Below, one piece after another: positions 7,419 through 8,702 of a stretch of DNA of 8,702 nucleotides. The DNA comes from Phycisphaerales bacterium. Lineage in GTDB: Bacteria > Planctomycetota > Phycisphaerae > Phycisphaerales > UBA1924. Position 1 is the first letter of the stretch, and every line of letters starts with the position of its first letter. Location: positions 1-8,702 of the forward strand of contig JAESSR010000236.1 of the NCBI GenBank assembly GCA_016764015.1, read 5' to 3'. Below the pieces are notes generated by a model. It saw only the letters and a program-made list of their open reading frames with translations. It was not told where the DNA came from and ran no database searches. The position numbers and the translations under genes were made by a program.

Positions 7419-7456
7419 AGTAACCCAAAGTTGATGAATCCACATTCCTCGGATGC

Positions 7457-7825
7457 TCACAACATCGTATTCGCATCACGAGCATCTCGATCAGCAATCT
7501 TTCGATGATGAACCGCGTTGGTGTAGTCGCCTCCAGTATCGACGCGATACCGGAGCACTGTATCACCGAGCATCACTTCGTCTCCATCGGCAAGGCAAGT
7601 CTCTTCTGCAACCTCTTCACCATTAATCAGCAAGCCGTTCTTCGATTGAGCTGACGAAATCATGTGCCCAGCATCTCCCATCCGGACCACGGCATGTTTC
7701 CGGCTCACCTTACTATCAATCACTTGAATATCTCGTGACGGGTCACGCCCTACCGAGAGAGTGCGGTTGGCGAGTTCGAAGGTGGTGCCGGCTTGGTCGC
7801 CGGTCATGATTGTCAGTGTGGGCAT
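7457..7825 (-). CDS. Small FHA-domain protein (phosphothreonine-binding)
   Basis: This 122-residue protein is almost entirely one forkhead-associated domain at about 3-95. The expected core residues are present: Gly26-Arg27 (LSVGRDPSRDI), Ser41-Arg42-Lys43-His44 (VSRKHAVV), Asn63-Gly64 (SKNGLLING) and a late 'L.DGDEVMLGDTVLRYR'. FHA domains bind phosphothreonine peptides, here probably on a phosphorylated kinase or its substrate. A polar 27-residue tail has no recognisable motif. No signal peptide or membrane segment is seen, so it should be cytoplasmic. It precedes the TPR kinase by 52 nt on the same strand, so it is probably the first gene of a two-gene transcript and a likely partner of that kinase. 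The ATG at 7825 is supported by AGGA 7 nt upstream. The domain call is firm; the partner is inferred from position. Confidence 0.92.
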   Translation of the reverse strand: MPTLTIMTGDQAGTTFELANRTLSVGRDPSRDIQVIDSKVSRKHAVVRMGDAGHMISSAQSKNGLLINGEEVAEETCLADGDEVMLGDTVLRYRVDTGGDYTNAVHHRKIADRDARDANTML

Positions 7826-8013
7826 AGTGAGTTCCTACAACAGATAGACTTGATCGAGCACTACCAAAGAGAGTGCGAGCCACAGAATACCATACCGATC
7901 AGCATTTGGTAGCCATTTATGCCTCAAATGACTTACTTTTTCCTGCCCTGAGCGAAATATACAAATGAAATCCCCCACTCATTGGCAAGCATATTGGCCC
8001 CTTGGGTTATCAT
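7826..8013. other. Divergent promoter region between the FHA gene and the second kinase
   Basis: This 188-bp non-coding spacer should hold the promoters for both directions. For the + strand, TATACA (7958-7963) resembles a -10 box, but no good -35 box is found at the right distance. An 8-bp perfect inverted repeat, CTACCAAA (7861-7868) and TTTGGTAG (7905-7912), could be a regulator site or chance. A shorter one, GCACT/AGTGC, is at 7858-7862 and 7872-7876. No promoter is claimed with confidence. Confidence 0.4.
7833..7836 (-). promoter_or_regulatory. Shine-Dalgarno for the FHA gene
   Basis: Read on the minus strand, AGGA lies 7 nt before the ATG at 7825. It is short but well placed and supports this start. 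Confidence 0.5.
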
Positions 8014-8702
8014 ATGTCCATGCATGATCAAATCGGTCCATACACAATTCAGCGTGAGATCGGTCGTGGCGGGATGGGTGTGGTGTACCTCGCCCGCGAT
8101 TCTCGATTAGAACGCGATGTCGCCATCAAAGCCCTGCCTGAAGAGTTGGCCCAAGACCCGGTGCGTCTTGAACGCTTCGAGCGAGAAGCGAAGGCGATTG
8201 CCGGGCTAAGCCACCAAAACATTGCGGGCATCTATGGCGTTGAAGAACAAGAAGGCGCGAAATACCTCATCCTTGAGTACATCGATGGCTTGACACTCGC
8301 CGATCGCCTTGACGATGGACGACTACCGATTGACGAAACTCTAGAGATTTCGATTCAAATCGCCGCGGGAATCGAAGCCGCCCACGAGGCAGGGATTATC
8401 CATAGAGACCTCAAGCCCGAAAATATCAAGATTGATTCCGATGGGGTCGTTAAAATTCTGGACTTTGGTTTGGCGAAGTCTGACGATGGGCAGAGTACAA
8501 CCAGTGTCCAACTCGATGCGGCCACCCTTACCCAGCACAACCCAAAGCACTCGCCAACGATTGAAGGAGCAATCCTCGGGACCGCCGCCTACATGAGCCC
8601 AGAGCAAGCACGGGGTCGGCGTGTGGATAAACGCACCGACATCTGGTCGTTCGGGGTGCTGCTCTACGAAATGCTCGTCGGGTCAAATCCATTCAAAGGC
8701 GA
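8014..8702 (+). CDS. Ser/Thr protein kinase, 3' end beyond the window
   Basis: The first 229 residues of a second Hanks-type kinase are visible, and the frame is open to the right edge. The kinase domain begins almost at once (IGPYTIQREIGRGGMGVVYL, 7-26). Glycine loop G17-G22, Lys39 in VAIK, Glu58 of helix C, HRDLKPEN (130-137, catalytic Asp132), DFG (150-152), GTAAYMSPEQ (189-198) and 'DIWSFGVLLYEML' are all intact, so it should be active. The stretch from DFG to GT is about 39 residues, longer than in the neighbouring kinase (about 25), and rich in Ser and Thr. Sequence details ('NIKID.DG.VKILDFGLAK', 'EQARG') place it in a different branch from the TPR kinase. Many relatives continue into a TM helix and a WD40, PD40 or TPR sensor region; which applies here cannot be seen. 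ATG 8014 is taken as start, with ATG 8020 equally possible; neither has a strong Shine-Dalgarno. The gene is divergent from the FHA/TPR-kinase pair. Confidence 0.92.
   Translation, partial: MSMHDQIGPYTIQREIGRGGMGVVYLARDSRLERDVAIKALPEELAQDPVRLERFEREAKAIAGLSHQNIAGIYGVEEQEGAKYLILEYIDGLTLADRLDDGRLPIDETLEISIQIAAGIEAAHEAGIIHRDLKPENIKIDSDGVVKILDFGLAKSDDGQSTTSVQLDAATLTQHNPKHSPTIEGAILGTAAYMSPEQARGRRVDKRTDIWSFGVLLYEMLVGSNPFKG

Overview
The window looks like chromosomal DNA of a planctomycete, most likely a moderate-GC marine relative of the Phycisphaerae. This is inferred from protein architecture, not from a marker gene. The large membrane Ser/Thr kinase carries an N-terminal helical 'YLDGVCGRDSELRSEVEGLL' segment and a C-terminal array of 42-residue TPRs, a layout typical of planctomycetes and some acidobacteria. 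Nothing suggests a phage, plasmid, insertion sequence, CRISPR array or RNA gene.

Left half (3-4493, + strand): the distal part of a Bat (Bacteroides aerotolerance-type) operon. A VWA-domain membrane protein (BatB-like, N-terminus outside the window) is followed by a TPR/Gln-rich BatC-like protein, the large BatD with several beta-sandwich regions, and a BatE-like TPR + two-TM + SH3 protein. The genes are tightly packed: ATGA start/stop overlaps at VWA/batC and at batD/batE, and an 8-nt gap at batC/batD. Each internal start has a good Shine-Dalgarno sequence, so the four are probably co-translated as parts of one envelope complex. The usual upstream partners (MoxR ATPase, DUF58 protein, BatA) would lie to the left, beyond the window.

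Middle (4494-4593): about 100 bp of convergent spacer with no clear terminator.

Right half (4594-7825, - strand): an FHA-domain protein followed by a 936-residue transmembrane Ser/Thr kinase with TPRs, probably one transcript. The kinase has all the catalytic motifs, one TM segment, a coiled coil and five regular 42-residue TPR units whose sequences alternate between two types (A-B-A-B-A). Its start is most likely TTG. A 188-bp divergent spacer separates this pair from a second Ser/Thr kinase on the + strand (from 8014), which runs off the right edge.

Together the right half is a phospho-signalling cluster: two different kinases around a small FHA phosphothreonine-reader. The left half is an envelope complex of poorly known function. 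The two halves are convergent, and the sequence gives no direct evidence that they are functionally linked. I see no clearly unprecedented system. The most unusual sequence-level features are the alternating TPR super-repeat, the TTG start overlapping a mini-ORF, and the extended Ser/Thr-rich activation segment of the second kinase.
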